Numbered from the stretch's first letter, positions 24,343 to 34,112 are shown. The stretch: DNA of 64,000 nucleotides from Clostridium polyendosporum (GCF_018332455.1 NZ_BOPZ01000005.1:1-64000), one strand, 5' to 3'. The notes: generated from the sequence alone by a model not told the origin. Numbers and translations: made by a program.

Positions 24343-25428
24343 TTATGTTTTTACGTTTTTTAAAATATTGAGAAATCTCTCGTTATTTATTCTGTTTTTA
24401 ATAGCGAACCTTACAAAACAGTCATCTAGTCCTCTAAAGTTATGAGCTCTTCTTATAACAAATCCTTTTTTCAAACATTTATCATATAACTGTTGTCCAT
24501 TCATATCCTTAAGCTTAATAAGTACAAAGTTAGTATTTGTATCATATACTCTATCAATAAAAGATAGTTTTCTAAGGCCATCTAAGAAATAAGGAATTTC
24601 TTCTCTTATCCATACTCTACTCTTTTCAATATAATGTTTATCTTTAAAAGAATATATAGCAGCATGTTCTCCAAAGCAGTTTACATTCCAAGGATTTTGC
24701 TTTTTCTTCATGTTTCTAATCCATTCTTCATTTGAGCTTATGCCGTATCCAAACCTTATACCAGGCGTGCCGAAAAACTTTGTTATAGCTCTTACTATGA
24801 ATAAACATTTATAGTTATTTACTAAAGCCAAAAGACTGCTGTCTTTTGGTGCAAATTCTACAAAGGCTTCATCTGCTATAATCCTTTTATTATGACTTTC
24901 ACAGTAATCTAATATAACTTTAAACTTTTCATAATCTATTAAATTTCCTGAAGGATTATTAGGGTTTCCTAGTATTAACCCTTCAGTATCTCTTAGCTTA
25001 TCTAATATATTTTTATAATCATAGTTCATATTTTCATCTAATTGTGAGAATTCAATATTAAGTCCCCACTTACTTGAAAGTTCCTCATACTCTATAAAGG
25101 AAGGAACAACAATCAATATGCTTTTCAATGAACTTATAGCTAGATCTAATACTTCTGATGCACCATTACCCAAAAGAATCATTTCTTCATCAATATTCAT
25201 TCTATCATAGCAATTATGATACTCTCTAATTGCATCCTTTAACCTTCTATACTTATAATCTGGATATCTCATTGAAGCTTCTAATGCCTCTGATATTTTC
25301 TCTTTAAAACAGTCTGGAATCCCAAAGGGATTTATGTTTGAACTGTAATCAATAAGTTCTCTTCCTTTAAGCATTCCTTCTGTGTAAATATCTCCACCGT
25401 GTGAAGAAAGAATTACTTCTTCTTTCAT
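24343..25428 (-). CDS. cobD: Threonine-phosphate decarboxylase, PLP-dependent
   Basis: A 361-aa aminotransferase-fold enzyme that makes (R)-1-amino-2-propanol phosphate, the linker used by CbiB. The start has SSHGGDIYTEGM and DYSSNINPFGIP, typical of CobD. Asp in DEAFVEFAP and the PLP Lys in VRAITKFFGTPGIRFGYG are present. A histidinol-phosphate aminotransferase is the main alternative, but the cobalamin context decides. Last gene of the ring-synthesis block; a 112-bp gap with a partial repeat separates it from cbiJ. Confidence 0.9.
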   Translation of the reverse strand: MKEEVILSSHGGDIYTEGMLKGRELIDYSSNINPFGIPDCFKEKISEALEASMRYPDYKYRRLKDAIREYHNCYDRMNIDEEMILLGNGASEVLDLAISSLKSILIVVPSFIEYEELSSKWGLNIEFSQLDENMNYDYKNILDKLRDTEGLILGNPNNPSGNLIDYEKFKVILDYCESHNKRIIADEAFVEFAPKDSSLLALVNNYKCLFIVRAITKFFGTPGIRFGYGISSNEEWIRNMKKKQNPWNVNCFGEHAAIYSFKDKHYIEKSRVWIREEIPYFLDGLRKLSFIDRVYDTNTNFVLIKLKDMNGQQLYDKCLKKGFVIRRAHNFRGLDDCFVRFAIKNRINNERFLNILKNVKT

Positions 25429-25444
25429 ACTTATCCTTCCCCCA

Positions 25445-25485
25445 TTAAATTTGAACCAGACTTAACTTTGTGAAATCGCAGCAAA
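25445..25485. repeat. Partial dispersed repeat, module A fragment
   Basis: ATTAAATTTGAACCAGACTT and AACTTTGTGAAATCGCAGC match the second half of module A. It lies between cbiJ and cobD. Confidence 0.45.
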
Positions 25486-25540
25486 TTAAACTAATTAATA
25501 TTCATCTTGCATATTAAGATTTTTAAAACTGATCTTACTT

Positions 25541-26260
25541 TTAAGTTAAGCTATCAAGCAGTTTTTTCATATCATTTATTCCCTGTTCCTTTTGTCTTCC
25601 TATAACTAAGGGCCTTATTCCAAGACTTAGACACGCGAGAATCTTCTCCTTAGTTCCTCCCGCATCACCACTATCTTTCATAACAACATAATCTGCCTCA
25701 TACTCCTTAAACATTGCTATATTTAGTTCTTCACTAAAAGGTCCTAGGGCAGCTATTATGTCTTTCATCTTAACATTATATTTTACACATTCTTCAATAC
25801 TAAATGCTGAAGGTATAACACGATATATAAATCTATTGTTTCCTCGTATAGCTTCAAAGTCCTTTATATTCTTAGAACCTGTGGTAAAGAATACACATCC
25901 ATTGATATGCTTCAGAAACTCTATGCATTTATCAAAAGAATCAAACTGCACTACATCTTTATAATCTGCACATTCTCTTACATATCTTAAATATCGCACG
26001 TCGCATACTTCTGCTGCTTCACGTGCATTTTTTGTTACCTCTACTGCATAGGGATGGGACATATCCACTATGTAGTCTATATCATTCTTTTTTATGAAAT
26101 TTATCATTTCATCTTTGTTCATTCTTAAAACTACAGTATTATCTTTTTTTAACAGTTCATAGCCAGCATAGGTTGCTACAGAAACCAAAAATTCTTTTTT
26201 ACCTTTTAAGATTTCTGCAAATTCTCTTGATTCCTTTGTGCCTCCTATGATCCATATCAA
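25541..26260 (-). CDS. cbiJ: Cobalt-precorrin-6A reductase
   Basis: A 239-aa NADPH-type reductase of the anaerobic ring pathway. The start IWIIGGTKESREFAEIL and the later VDMSHPYAVEVTKNA and DYVVMKDSGDAGG are characteristic of the CobK/CbiJ family. Overlaps cbiH by 4 bp, indicating translational coupling. Confidence 0.93.
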   Translation of the reverse strand: MIWIIGGTKESREFAEILKGKKEFLVSVATYAGYELLKKDNTVVLRMNKDEMINFIKKNDIDYIVDMSHPYAVEVTKNAREAAEVCDVRYLRYVRECADYKDVVQFDSFDKCIEFLKHINGCVFFTTGSKNIKDFEAIRGNNRFIYRVIPSAFSIEECVKYNVKMKDIIAALGPFSEELNIAMFKEYEADYVVMKDSGDAGGTKEKILACLSLGIRPLVIGRQKEQGINDMKKLLDSLT

Positions 26261-26976
26261 AGCTTATATCCTCTTGGGGTAACAATAAAATTATTTTTTA
26301 TATATGAATTACTATTACCTATTAGCACCACTGTCATCATATCAATGAAATCAAAATCTATGCTGTCTAAGGTAGTGACTACTTTTTCATTTCCATCTCT
26401 TCCTGAATTTTTAACAAGTCCAACAGGAGTTTTTCCATCTCTGTGTTTTAAAATTATATCCACAGCCTTATTTATATGGTCCACTCTTCCTTTACTCTTT
26501 GGGTTATAGATTGCTATTATAAAATCACCTTCTGCGGCACACTTTATTCTCTTTTCTATTACTTCCCATGGAGTCATTAGGTCACTTAGACTTATAGTGC
26601 AAAAATCATGCATTACTGGTGCTCCAAGTTCTGAAGCTGCACTAAAGGCTGCTGTTATTCCTGGAACTACTTCAACCTCTATATCCTCTCCCATTTCATA
26701 AATTGGGCCTGCCATACCATAAAGACCTGCATCACCTGTACTTATAATACAGGTGTCAAAGCCATCTCTTACTTTATCTATGGCCATTTTACACCTTTCG
26801 ATTTCCCCTCTCATTCCAGTCTTTATGACTTCCTTCCCAGTAATTAAATCTTTTATAAGCTCTATGTAAAATGTATATCCTACTACTACCTTACAATTTT
26901 CTATAACTTCACGGGCTCTTTGTGTTATATGACATAATCCACCCGGACCAATTCCAACAACATATAATTTAGCCAT
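26257..26976 (-). CDS. cbiH: Cobalt-precorrin-3 C17-methyltransferase
   Basis: A 239-aa SAM-dependent tetrapyrrole methylase that methylates C17 and contracts the ring. LYVVGIGPGGLCHITQRA at the start is the family glycine loop; STGDAGLYGMAGPIYE and AIYNPKSKGRVDHI are specific to CobJ/CbiH. Sits between cbiG and cbiJ with 2-bp and overlapping spacing. Confidence 0.95.
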   Translation of the reverse strand: MAKLYVVGIGPGGLCHITQRAREVIENCKVVVGYTFYIELIKDLITGKEVIKTGMRGEIERCKMAIDKVRDGFDTCIISTGDAGLYGMAGPIYEMGEDIEVEVVPGITAAFSAASELGAPVMHDFCTISLSDLMTPWEVIEKRIKCAAEGDFIIAIYNPKSKGRVDHINKAVDIILKHRDGKTPVGLVKNSGRDGNEKVVTTLDSIDFDFIDMMTVVLIGNSNSYIKNNFIVTPRGYKL

Positions 26977-26978
26977 TC

Positions 26979-27941
26979 TTAAACCTCCTTAGCAACAGAC
27001 ACTGTTACTCCATCTACTGCTGTCTTTCTTATAATAATTTCTCCACCTAGTAGATATGCACAAGGTTCAGCAACAGATGTTACTCCTATCTGGGATTTTA
27101 CAAAGCTGCTAGATTTAAATTTATGCTGAACCTTTTCTATTTCATCTCTAAGGAATATCTTCAAATCACGTTTTAACTCTTTACATGCTTCAATTAAGCC
27201 TTTTTCATCTTTTTTCACATCTACTGTTCCAATATTTTTTATTGATTGTATTGATAGGTTTGAATCATTAAAAACCTTTTTTATTGCATTAAGAATCTCT
27301 TCTTTTGTCTTACCTTTTCTGCATCCTATCCCAACATTTAAAACCCTTGGCCTTAATACACAATTGGGCTTATCAAAGCTCACACTATTTTCTGAAGATA
27401 TAACAATAAATCCATCAGGATTATCTTTACATATATTATGATAGTTTATTTTTACGTCTATTTCCGATTGAACAGCTATTCGTTTTCCCTCTACCATAAG
27501 AGCGGTAATTACTTTTGCATCCTTCATGCTATTAATATAAAGATCATACCTCTTTGCGATCACATCAACTGCATCTATACCTCTCCCATCAGATGCAGTC
27601 GTAATCACAGAAACTGCATTAATAGCTCCAGCTACCTCATTAGCAAGGTTATTTGCTCCTCCTATATGCCCAGAAAGAAGACTTATAGAATACCTTCCAA
27701 GATCATCAACAACAACTACTGCTGGATCAATGGTTTTATCAATTATATAAGGAGCTATAAGCCTTACCGCTATTCCTGTTGCTGATATAAAAATAATACC
27801 ATCATAACTTTTAAATATATTATCTAGCTTATCCTTATAATTATCTTTAGTATAAATATCTACAACATGCTGCAAGTTATTTTTAATTTGTTCACTAATT
27901 AAATATCCGTTCCCAGTGAAACTAATGCAGGCTATTTTCAT
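26979..27941 (-). CDS. cbiG: Cobalt-precorrin-5A hydrolase
   Basis: A 320-aa enzyme that opens the delta-lactone and releases acetaldehyde in the anaerobic pathway. Landmarks: DGIIFISATGIAVRLIAPYI, VVVVDDLGRYSISLLSGHIGG ANN, and the C-terminal VLNVGIGCRKGKTKEEI. I start at the ATG at 27941 (MKIACISF) with GGGTGG upstream; the longer frame to 28004 lies inside cbiF. It overlaps cbiF by 20 bp. Confidence 0.94.
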   Translation of the reverse strand: MKIACISFTGNGYLISEQIKNNLQHVVDIYTKDNYKDKLDNIFKSYDGIIFISATGIAVRLIAPYIIDKTIDPAVVVVDDLGRYSISLLSGHIGGANNLANEVAGAINAVSVITTASDGRGIDAVDVIAKRYDLYINSMKDAKVITALMVEGKRIAVQSEIDVKINYHNICKDNPDGFIVISSENSVSFDKPNCVLRPRVLNVGIGCRKGKTKEEILNAIKKVFNDSNLSIQSIKNIGTVDVKKDEKGLIEACKELKRDLKIFLRDEIEKVQHKFKSSSFVKSQIGVTSVAEPCAYLLGGEIIIRKTAVDGVTVSVAKEV

Positions 27942-28692
27942 TTTTTGCCACCCTGCAGCCATGGGTAAATTCAGGATCATATAGCTTTGATCTTTCATAT
28001 TCACAATCTATAAAATATCCTACAAGTATTTGTGAAAAGTTTTTTATTCCTTCTTCCTTAACCTTAGAAGAAATGTCTTTTAATGTTCCTCTAATGATTT
28101 TCTGCTCTGGCCATGTTGCCTTATATACTACTGCCACTGGCACCTCATCACTTCCATATCCTTTTACTAACCTTTCAACCACTCTATCAATATCCTGAAC
28201 TGATAAGAATATTGCCATAGAACATTTGTGAGATGCTAACTTTTCAAGATCCTCCTCTTCAGGTACTGGAGTTCTTCCTTCTAATCTAGTAACTATAACA
28301 GTTTGACTTACATTTGGCAATGTAAACTCTCTTTTTAAAGCAGCACAGCTTGCTGTAAAAGAGCTTACCCCTGGAATCACTTCATATTGAATATTATGTT
28401 TATCAAGAAGGTCCATCTGCTCTTTTATAGCCCCATAGATACTTGGATCTCCTGTATGAAGTCTTACAATATCCTTTCCCTCTTTATGTGAAGTTACAGC
28501 TACTTCTATAACTTCTTCCAGCGTCATTGATGCACTATTATACTTCTTACAGTTTACTTTGCAAAAATCAAGATGCTTATCCCAAACTAACGAACCTGCG
28601 TATATTACCACATCTGCACTTTCAAGCAGTCTTCTTCCTTTTACAGTTATAAGATCCACATCTCCTGGACCTGCTCCAATAAAATAAAACAT
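27922..28692 (-). CDS. cbiF: Cobalt-precorrin-4 C11-methyltransferase
   Basis: A 256-aa SAM-dependent methylase of ring C11. FYFIGAGPGDVDLITVKG is the glycine loop; YAGSLVWDKHLDFCK, RLHTGDPSIYGAIKEQMD and the later AVVYKATWPEQKI fit CbiF/CobM. The ATG at 28692 follows GGGAGGGCTT. The four tandem hairpins at 28711-28891 separate it from cbiL. Confidence 0.95.
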   Translation of the reverse strand: MFYFIGAGPGDVDLITVKGRRLLESADVVIYAGSLVWDKHLDFCKVNCKKYNSASMTLEEVIEVAVTSHKEGKDIVRLHTGDPSIYGAIKEQMDLLDKHNIQYEVIPGVSSFTASCAALKREFTLPNVSQTVIVTRLEGRTPVPEEEDLEKLASHKCSMAIFLSVQDIDRVVERLVKGYGSDEVPVAVVYKATWPEQKIIRGTLKDISSKVKEEGIKNFSQILVGYFIDCEYERSKLYDPEFTHGCRVAKNENSLH

Positions 28693-28710
28693 ATTAAGCC
28701 CTCCCTGCAT

Positions 28711-28891
28711 TCCTTAAGGGCACATAACAGTTATCAACTGTTATGCCCTTTGTATTTCTCTTAAGCACATAACAATTATTAATTGCTATGCTCCCTATAT
28801 TCTTTAAAAGTACATAACAATTATTAATTACTATGCTCACTAGATTCTTTAAAAGTACATAACGATTATTAATTGCTATGATCCTTGTGTT
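28711..28891. repeat. Four tandem hairpin repeats between cbiL and cbiF
   Basis: Four units of 43-47 bp (28711-28757, 28758-28800, 28801-28845, 28846-28891). Each contains a palindrome of the form CATAACAATTATTAATTGCTATG, flanked by TCTTTAAAAGTA-type DNA; unit 1 is a perfect CATAACAGTT-ATC-AACTGTTATG. They sit inside the ring-synthesis operon and end just before the cbiF ribosome site. Confidence 0.85.
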
Positions 28892-28895
28892 TCTT

Positions 28896-29576
28896 TCATG
28901 TAGAGAATAAATTATTAACTGTTTCTTTCCTTGCGAATATTAGAGACATATAATCATTATCATTAAGGATTTCATCTTTATCATATAATACTTTTTCATC
29001 CTTCTGAGTGCATCTTCTTACATAAACGTACTTGAATCCATTCTCCTCAAGGATATTAATAATATTCTCTTTGTTCTTATTAACTTTTAATATACAAACA
29101 CTACTTGCTTTTTTTAAAATGTCATCATCTATCTGGCCATCACACAAGTAAAAATTATCACCTTTTAAGGTAATAGGCTCATTTAAACAAGCAGCTGCTG
29201 CATTAAAAGATGTTATACCTGGTATAGTTTCTACTTTAATATCGAATTTAAATAGTTCTATCATAAGATATATGTAAGTGCTATATGTCATCGGATCTCC
29301 TAAGGTAATAAATGCTCCTATTTGTCCCTCTTTTATTGTCTCATTAATAAGTACTGCTGCTTCTGCATACCTATCTGAGTTACTTTCTCCCATAGGAAAT
29401 TCAATCTCAATAATATTTTTTCCCTCTATATAATCACTGACTATACTCCCTGCTAAACTTTCACCCTTACTTTTAGGGATAAATATATAATCGCTATTTC
29501 TTAAAGTATTATATCCTTTAAGTGTTATAAGTTCTTTATCTCCTGGTCCAATACCTACTCCATAAAACTCTCTCAA
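28896..29576 (-). CDS. cbiL: Cobalt-precorrin-2 C20-methyltransferase
   Basis: A 226-aa SAM-dependent methylase. FYGVGIGPGDKELITLKG at the start, IFIPKSKGESLAGSIV, and ITLGDPMTYSTYIYLM are typical of CbiL/CobI. Overlaps cbiT by 4 bp. Adds the C20 methyl that is later lost with ring contraction. Confidence 0.94.
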   Translation of the reverse strand: MREFYGVGIGPGDKELITLKGYNTLRNSDYIFIPKSKGESLAGSIVSDYIEGKNIIEIEFPMGESNSDRYAEAAVLINETIKEGQIGAFITLGDPMTYSTYIYLMIELFKFDIKVETIPGITSFNAAAACLNEPITLKGDNFYLCDGQIDDDILKKASSVCILKVNKNKENIINILEENGFKYVYVRRCTQKDEKVLYDKDEILNDNDYMSLIFARKETVNNLFST

Positions 29577-30133
29577 GGTTTTTCCCCCTTTATTATAAAT
29601 ATAGGATTATTTGCTTTAAGCATACCTGCCTTGCCTTCAACTTTAGACGATTGAATAAGTCTTACTTCTACATCTTTATAGTCATTTTTATTCATGCATT
29701 GCTTTAATACATTAAAATTATCAAAGGTTATAAAATTACCTACTAATGTACCTCCTGATTTTAACTTACTATCTGCCTTTAAAAATATATCTTTTAAATT
29801 TCCTCCGCTACCTCCAATAAAACACTTATTAAAGGAAGGAACTTTATCTATTCCCTCTGGCGCAATGTCCTGTATCACAGTTATGTTAGTATTAAACTTA
29901 GCTGCATTTTTCTGTATTAAATCTATGCCTTCTGGTTCCTTTTCAATTGAATACACCTCTGCTCCTTGAAGTGAAGCCTCAATAGAAACGGACCCTGTAC
30001 CTGCTCCAATATCCAGCAGAACATCTCCAGGTTCTATCCCTAATAATCCTACGCTTATAAGTCTTATTTCAAACTTTGTCATAGGAATATCTCCTCTTAT
30101 AAATTCATTGTCCTTAATCCATCTCATTTTCAA
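29573..30133 (-). CDS. cbiT: Cobalt-precorrin-6B C15-methyltransferase (decarboxylating)
   Basis: A 186-aa Rossmann-type methyltransferase. VLLDIGAGTGSVSIEASLQG is the SAM-binding loop and CFIGGSGGNLKDIF a CbiT signature. It acts with CbiE; the two genes overlap by 20 bp. In other organisms they are fused as CobL. Confidence 0.94.
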   Translation of the reverse strand: MKMRWIKDNEFIRGDIPMTKFEIRLISVGLLGIEPGDVLLDIGAGTGSVSIEASLQGAEVYSIEKEPEGIDLIQKNAAKFNTNITVIQDIAPEGIDKVPSFNKCFIGGSGGNLKDIFLKADSKLKSGGTLVGNFITFDNFNVLKQCMNKNDYKDVEVRLIQSSKVEGKAGMLKANNPIFIIKGEKP

Positions 30134-30710
30134 TCACCACCACTGATAAGTCACTTATATTTTCAATATCGTCTCCTATACTCGCTAAAACTATCTTTTC
30201 ATCTTCATAAGATAAATTAAAACCAGCATATAAAATGCCTCTCACACCTATTTCATAAAGAGTTTTGGATATGCTGTGAGGAGTATTTTTTCTATCAGTA
30301 AGTATCACTGATACACTAGATTTAAGAGCCCTATCTAAGCTTTCATTTCTTCCATGAAGACTTATAAATTCCGCATCATGCCAGCTTTTCTTAAGCCTTG
30401 TCATCATATATTGAAAGGATGATATTCCTGGAATAACCTCATCAACTTCTATATTCTTATTTTTTAAATACTCAAGAAGACCATAAAAACAAGGATCTCC
30501 TGATGCTAAGATTGCTATATTTTCGTCACTATTTATATGGTTAAGCACGTCTTCTACCTTTGTAATTTTGGTTGCTGCTCCCACTAGTTCCTCTGCTATC
30601 TTTGATAATCTTCCAAAGGCCACAATTTTTGAGGATACCTTAATCTTTTCTAATGCATCAACAGTAAGATACTTTATGTTTCCTGGTCCCATTCCAATAA
30701 GATAAATCAT
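30114..30710 (-). CDS. cbiE: Cobalt-precorrin-7 C5-methyltransferase
   Basis: A 198-aa SAM-dependent methylase: MIYLIGMGPGNIKYLTVDA, LASGDPCFYGLLEYL and VIPGISSFQYMMTRLKKSW are CbiE landmarks. Nine bp after cbiD and overlapping cbiT. Confidence 0.93.
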   Translation of the reverse strand: MIYLIGMGPGNIKYLTVDALEKIKVSSKIVAFGRLSKIAEELVGAATKITKVEDVLNHINSDENIAILASGDPCFYGLLEYLKNKNIEVDEVIPGISSFQYMMTRLKKSWHDAEFISLHGRNESLDRALKSSVSVILTDRKNTPHSISKTLYEIGVRGILYAGFNLSYEDEKIVLASIGDDIENISDLSVVVIENEMD

Positions 30711-30719
30711 TTTTGCCCC

Positions 30720-31787
30720 CTAAAGTACACCGTACTCCATTGAGTACATAATAACTTCTATATCATAACTGGTATCTTTTATATATTTTTTTAGCCTTTC
30801 AACGCAGCCAATCTTCATATCATCGATTACTTTTTTGTATCCTCTATCTAATATAATTTTTAATGCTTCTTCTGAAGTTACACATTTTTGTACTTGTAAT
30901 ATAAGATCTTGAGGAGCCCCATTAATAGCAAGGTAGTATACTAATGATTCCATTCTTATATCGCACGTTCTGCTATGGGTATTAAAACCACCTATAGAAA
31001 CCTTGCATAACTTTCCTATGTGCCCTACTAAGGTAACTTTTTTAAAACCTTTATAATAGCAATAGGATATTACTTCACCTATGAAGTTAGATATTTTAAC
31101 TCCCTGTTCTTTTCTACTTAAACTTTTTGCAACCTCTTCTCCATAATTTCCTGGGTAAAGAATTATTTCTTCAGCCCCACTACTATCTATGCCATCAATT
31201 TCTCTAAATATACTTTCTTTTAAGGCCTCCTCTGACATAGGCTGAACTATTCCCTTTGTTCCAATTATAGATATTCCTCCTTCAATACCTATATTAGCAT
31301 TGAAGGTCTTTTTCCCCACTTCTCTTCCCATAGGAGCATATATTACTATATCCACACCTTCATCAGTGACCTTCCTAATTTCAGTTTCGATCATCCTTCT
31401 TGGTACAGGGTTTATTGCAGCTTCACCAACTTCTCCAATAAATCCACCACGAGTAATTCTTCCTATTCCATCTCCCCCGTCTATAACCACTTTATTGTCA
31501 GTTCTTTTACTAATCCTTGCGTATATCTGCATGCCATCTGTAGCATCGGGGTCATCCCCTGCATCTTTCACGATACAGCAAGATGCATAGTCTTCACCTA
31601 AAAAGGGATCTTCTACCTTTAATTTCAATACAACTTCAGCTGGAGTATCTATTTCAATAAATTCAGGGAAGCTTCCGTTAAAAAAAGCGGTTGCTGCTGC
31701 TTTAGCTGCACCAGCAGCACAGCTTCCTGTAGTGTAGCCACATCTTAACTTTTTCCCTTCTTTTACAATATACATGTCTAGTTTCAT
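30720..31787 (-). CDS. cbiD: Cobalt-precorrin-5B C1-methyltransferase
   Basis: A 355-aa enzyme specific to the anaerobic pathway. LRCGYTTGSCAAGAAKAAA is the signature; GDGIGRITRGG and NPVPRRMIETE follow, and HIGKLCKVSIGGFNTHS lies late. Two starts are possible: a GTG at 31796 that overlaps the cbiC stop as GTGA, or the ATG at 31787 with AGGTG upstream. I prefer the ATG because it gives the usual MKLDMYIVKEGKKLR start. Confidence 0.94.
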   Translation of the reverse strand: MKLDMYIVKEGKKLRCGYTTGSCAAGAAKAAATAFFNGSFPEFIEIDTPAEVVLKLKVEDPFLGEDYASCCIVKDAGDDPDATDGMQIYARISKRTDNKVVIDGGDGIGRITRGGFIGEVGEAAINPVPRRMIETEIRKVTDEGVDIVIYAPMGREVGKKTFNANIGIEGGISIIGTKGIVQPMSEEALKESIFREIDGIDSSGAEEIILYPGNYGEEVAKSLSRKEQGVKISNFIGEVISYCYYKGFKKVTLVGHIGKLCKVSIGGFNTHSRTCDIRMESLVYYLAINGAPQDLILQVQKCVTSEEALKIILDRGYKKVIDDMKIGCVERLKKYIKDTSYDIEVIMYSMEYGVL

Positions 31788-31792
31788 TATTT

Positions 31793-32413
31793 TCACCTGC
31801 CTACTGCCATATAAAGAAGTGCATTTACTATTGCAGCAGCTACGTTACTTCCTCCTTTAGTTCCTTCAGTAGTTATAGTAGGCATATTGAAGGTTCTTGC
31901 GTATTCCTTTGACTCAGCTGCTCCTACAAAACCAACTGGTACACCTATTATAAGCTTTGGTGAAATTTTCCCCTCTTCTAAAAGCTCTCCTATTCTAAAT
32001 AAAGCTGTTGGAGCATTTCCAATTACAAAAATATCTACTCCCTTTGATGCCGCCATATCTATAGCAGCCATAGATCTAGTTATCCCTAACTCTTGAGCTA
32101 TTTTTCTTACTTCCTCATTATCTATATAATTATCTATAGTACAGCCTGCCTTCTGAAGCGCTATCTTATTTATTCCTGAAAAAGCCATCTTTGTATCTGT
32201 TACTATTCTACAACCTGGCTTTATTGCATTTATTCCTTCTAACACTGCATTATTTTTAAATATCACTATGTTTTCATAGTCAAAATCACCGGTGGTATGT
32301 ATGGTTCTTTTAACTATACTAAGCTCCTGCTCGTTAAAGTTATGCTCTTTCATCCCAGCTTCAATAATATCAAAGCTTTTATGTTCAATCTGGTTAGGGT
32401 TTTTTATATACAT
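31793..32413 (-). CDS. cbiC: Cobalt-precorrin-8 methylmutase
   Basis: A 206-aa mutase that moves the C11 methyl to C12. RTIHTTGDFDYENIV carries the catalytic His; GVPVGFVGAAESKE and GTKGGSNVAAAIVNAL are conserved. Overlaps the end of cbiX by 10 bp and couples to cbiD. Confidence 0.95.
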   Translation of the reverse strand: MYIKNPNQIEHKSFDIIEAGMKEHNFNEQELSIVKRTIHTTGDFDYENIVIFKNNAVLEGINAIKPGCRIVTDTKMAFSGINKIALQKAGCTIDNYIDNEEVRKIAQELGITRSMAAIDMAASKGVDIFVIGNAPTALFRIGELLEEGKISPKLIIGVPVGFVGAAESKEYARTFNMPTITTEGTKGGSNVAAAIVNALLYMAVGR

Positions 32414-32772
32414 TGTTTTTCACCATTTACCCTCTCTAGAAGAATATCAACTAGGAGTTCATTGTATCCTATTGGATTTGCCATGGAAATTTTAATGTCT
32501 TCATACTTTTCTTCAACTTCCTTAAGTATTTCAGGAATATCTTCCTTTATATGAATTCCTGGGAATAAGAAATAAGGTAATACCGTAAAGTCCTTAATTC
32601 CCTCTTTATACATTTTTTCTATGGTTTCAGGTATACTCGGCTTTGATATTTCCATATAACAGCCTTCTACTAAAGAACCTGTCTTATTTTTAAGCATGTC
32701 AACAATTTTAAAGAATACCTCATCTGCCTCCTGTGATCTACTTCCATGTCCTATTACTAATATACCTTTCAT
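32404..32772 (-). CDS. cbiX: Sirohydrochlorin cobaltochelatase (short CbiX form)
   Basis: A 122-aa chelatase inserting Co(II) into sirohydrochlorin. LVIGHGSRSQEADEVF supplies the metal-ligand His, and LPYFLFPGIHIKEDIPEI the second His. It is the small single-domain form, expected to work as a dimer. Ends 1 bp into cbiA. Confidence 0.92.
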   Translation of the reverse strand: MKGILVIGHGSRSQEADEVFFKIVDMLKNKTGSLVEGCYMEISKPSIPETIEKMYKEGIKDFTVLPYFLFPGIHIKEDIPEILKEVEEKYEDIKISMANPIGYNELLVDILLERVNGEKQCI

Positions 32773-34112
32773 TATTTAATTCTCCCTTCAACATAATTAA
32801 TAAGATGTTCAAAACTTTTTAAGTTTCCTAAGAAATTTATATGAGGATATCCTGCTAAAACATTTTTATATAAATATCCACAGCTCCATTGTTGTTGTCC
32901 CATTGCTTTTTGTACTTTATAAATTCCCTCTTCATTTATTTCTGTTATAGACTTATGAAATTCATGGGCAGTTAGTTTATCCCCCTTATTTCCTAAAATA
33001 CAATCTGAATCTAAGGTGATATCTATATATCCAAACCTTTGAAGCCTTGATGTCATTGAGCTTTTAGCTTGAAATATACCAACCATCTCCTTATCTTCAA
33101 TATATTTTGTAAGATACATAAACCCACCACATTCAGCATATACACAGCCACCATCTTCTATATAATTCTTAATGGATTCTCTCATAGAAATATTATTAGA
33201 TAGTTCATCTTTGTATACCTCCGGATATCCACCACCTAAATATAAAAAATCACACTTTGGCAGCACTTTGTCCTTAAGCGGGGAAAAATAAACTACATTG
33301 CAGGTTTTATCAAAAAGCTGTAAAGTTTCTCTATAATAGAATGAAAATGCTTTGTCTAATGCAATTGCAACAGTAATGTTTCTTCTCTTATAATTTAGTT
33401 CTTTATACTGATGTATGTCTGACATTAGCTCAATTAGTAAATCCATATCAATATTTTGATTTATATATTCCGCTGCTTTTTCAATGATGTTTTCAAGTTC
33501 ATTGATTTCTCTACTTTGTATAAGACCTAAATGCCTACTTTTAATCTCAAATTCTTCAATCTTAGGAATATATCCTAAGACCTTAAGTTCTGTATGTTTT
33601 TCAATTTGTTCCTTTAAAAGCTCATAATATTGCTGAGTAACTTTATTTAATATAACAGCCTTAAGAGTTGAATCCTCAAACTCAGCCATTCCTTTAATTT
33701 TCGGTACTGCAGAGAACATTTCACCCTTTGGAGTGTAAACAAGCACAGAGTTAACTTTTAACTTTCTTGAAATATCATAACTAGAATTAATATATGTATT
33801 GTATATGCCGTCAAAATATCCCATTGCCCCTTCAATAACAGAATATTCTCCTTCTGCTAATGATAGCGATTGTAAAATTCCTTCTTCCCCTTGTAAATGA
33901 ATATCTAAATTCCCTGCTTTTCTATGATTATCTAAAGTTTCATATGAATTATCACTTGAAGCGGCAGCTAGAAAAGCTGTATCTATATAATCAGGACCAG
34001 TCTTAAAAGCAGAGATATTATAACCTCTTTTCTTTAAAGCCCTTATAATTCCCATAGTTACTAAGGTCTTTCCACTACCACTAGAAGGTGCAGTGATCAT
34101 TATACTTTTCAT
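32772..34112 (-). CDS. cbiA: Cobyrinic acid a,c-diamide synthase
   Basis: A 446-aa glutamine amidotransferase. N-terminal TAPSSGSGKTLVTMGI is the P-loop, FKTGPDYIDTAFL a CbiA/CobB signature; the C-terminal amidase has Cys in VYAECGGFMYL and His in GYPHINFLGN. First gene of the ring-synthesis block, about 150 bp downstream of the terminator of riboswitch 2. Confidence 0.96.
   Translation of the reverse strand: MKSIMITAPSSGSGKTLVTMGIIRALKKRGYNISAFKTGPDYIDTAFLAAASSDNSYETLDNHRKAGNLDIHLQGEEGILQSLSLAEGEYSVIEGAMGYFDGIYNTYINSSYDISRKLKVNSVLVYTPKGEMFSAVPKIKGMAEFEDSTLKAVILNKVTQQYYELLKEQIEKHTELKVLGYIPKIEEFEIKSRHLGLIQSREINELENIIEKAAEYINQNIDMDLLIELMSDIHQYKELNYKRRNITVAIALDKAFSFYYRETLQLFDKTCNVVYFSPLKDKVLPKCDFLYLGGGYPEVYKDELSNNISMRESIKNYIEDGGCVYAECGGFMYLTKYIEDKEMVGIFQAKSSMTSRLQRFGYIDITLDSDCILGNKGDKLTAHEFHKSITEINEEGIYKVQKAMGQQQWSCGYLYKNVLAGYPHINFLGNLKSFEHLINYVEGRIK

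Noticed and set aside
28711-28891. Possible CRISPR array
   Set aside because: Only four units, no unique spacers of constant length between identical repeats, and no cas genes nearby.
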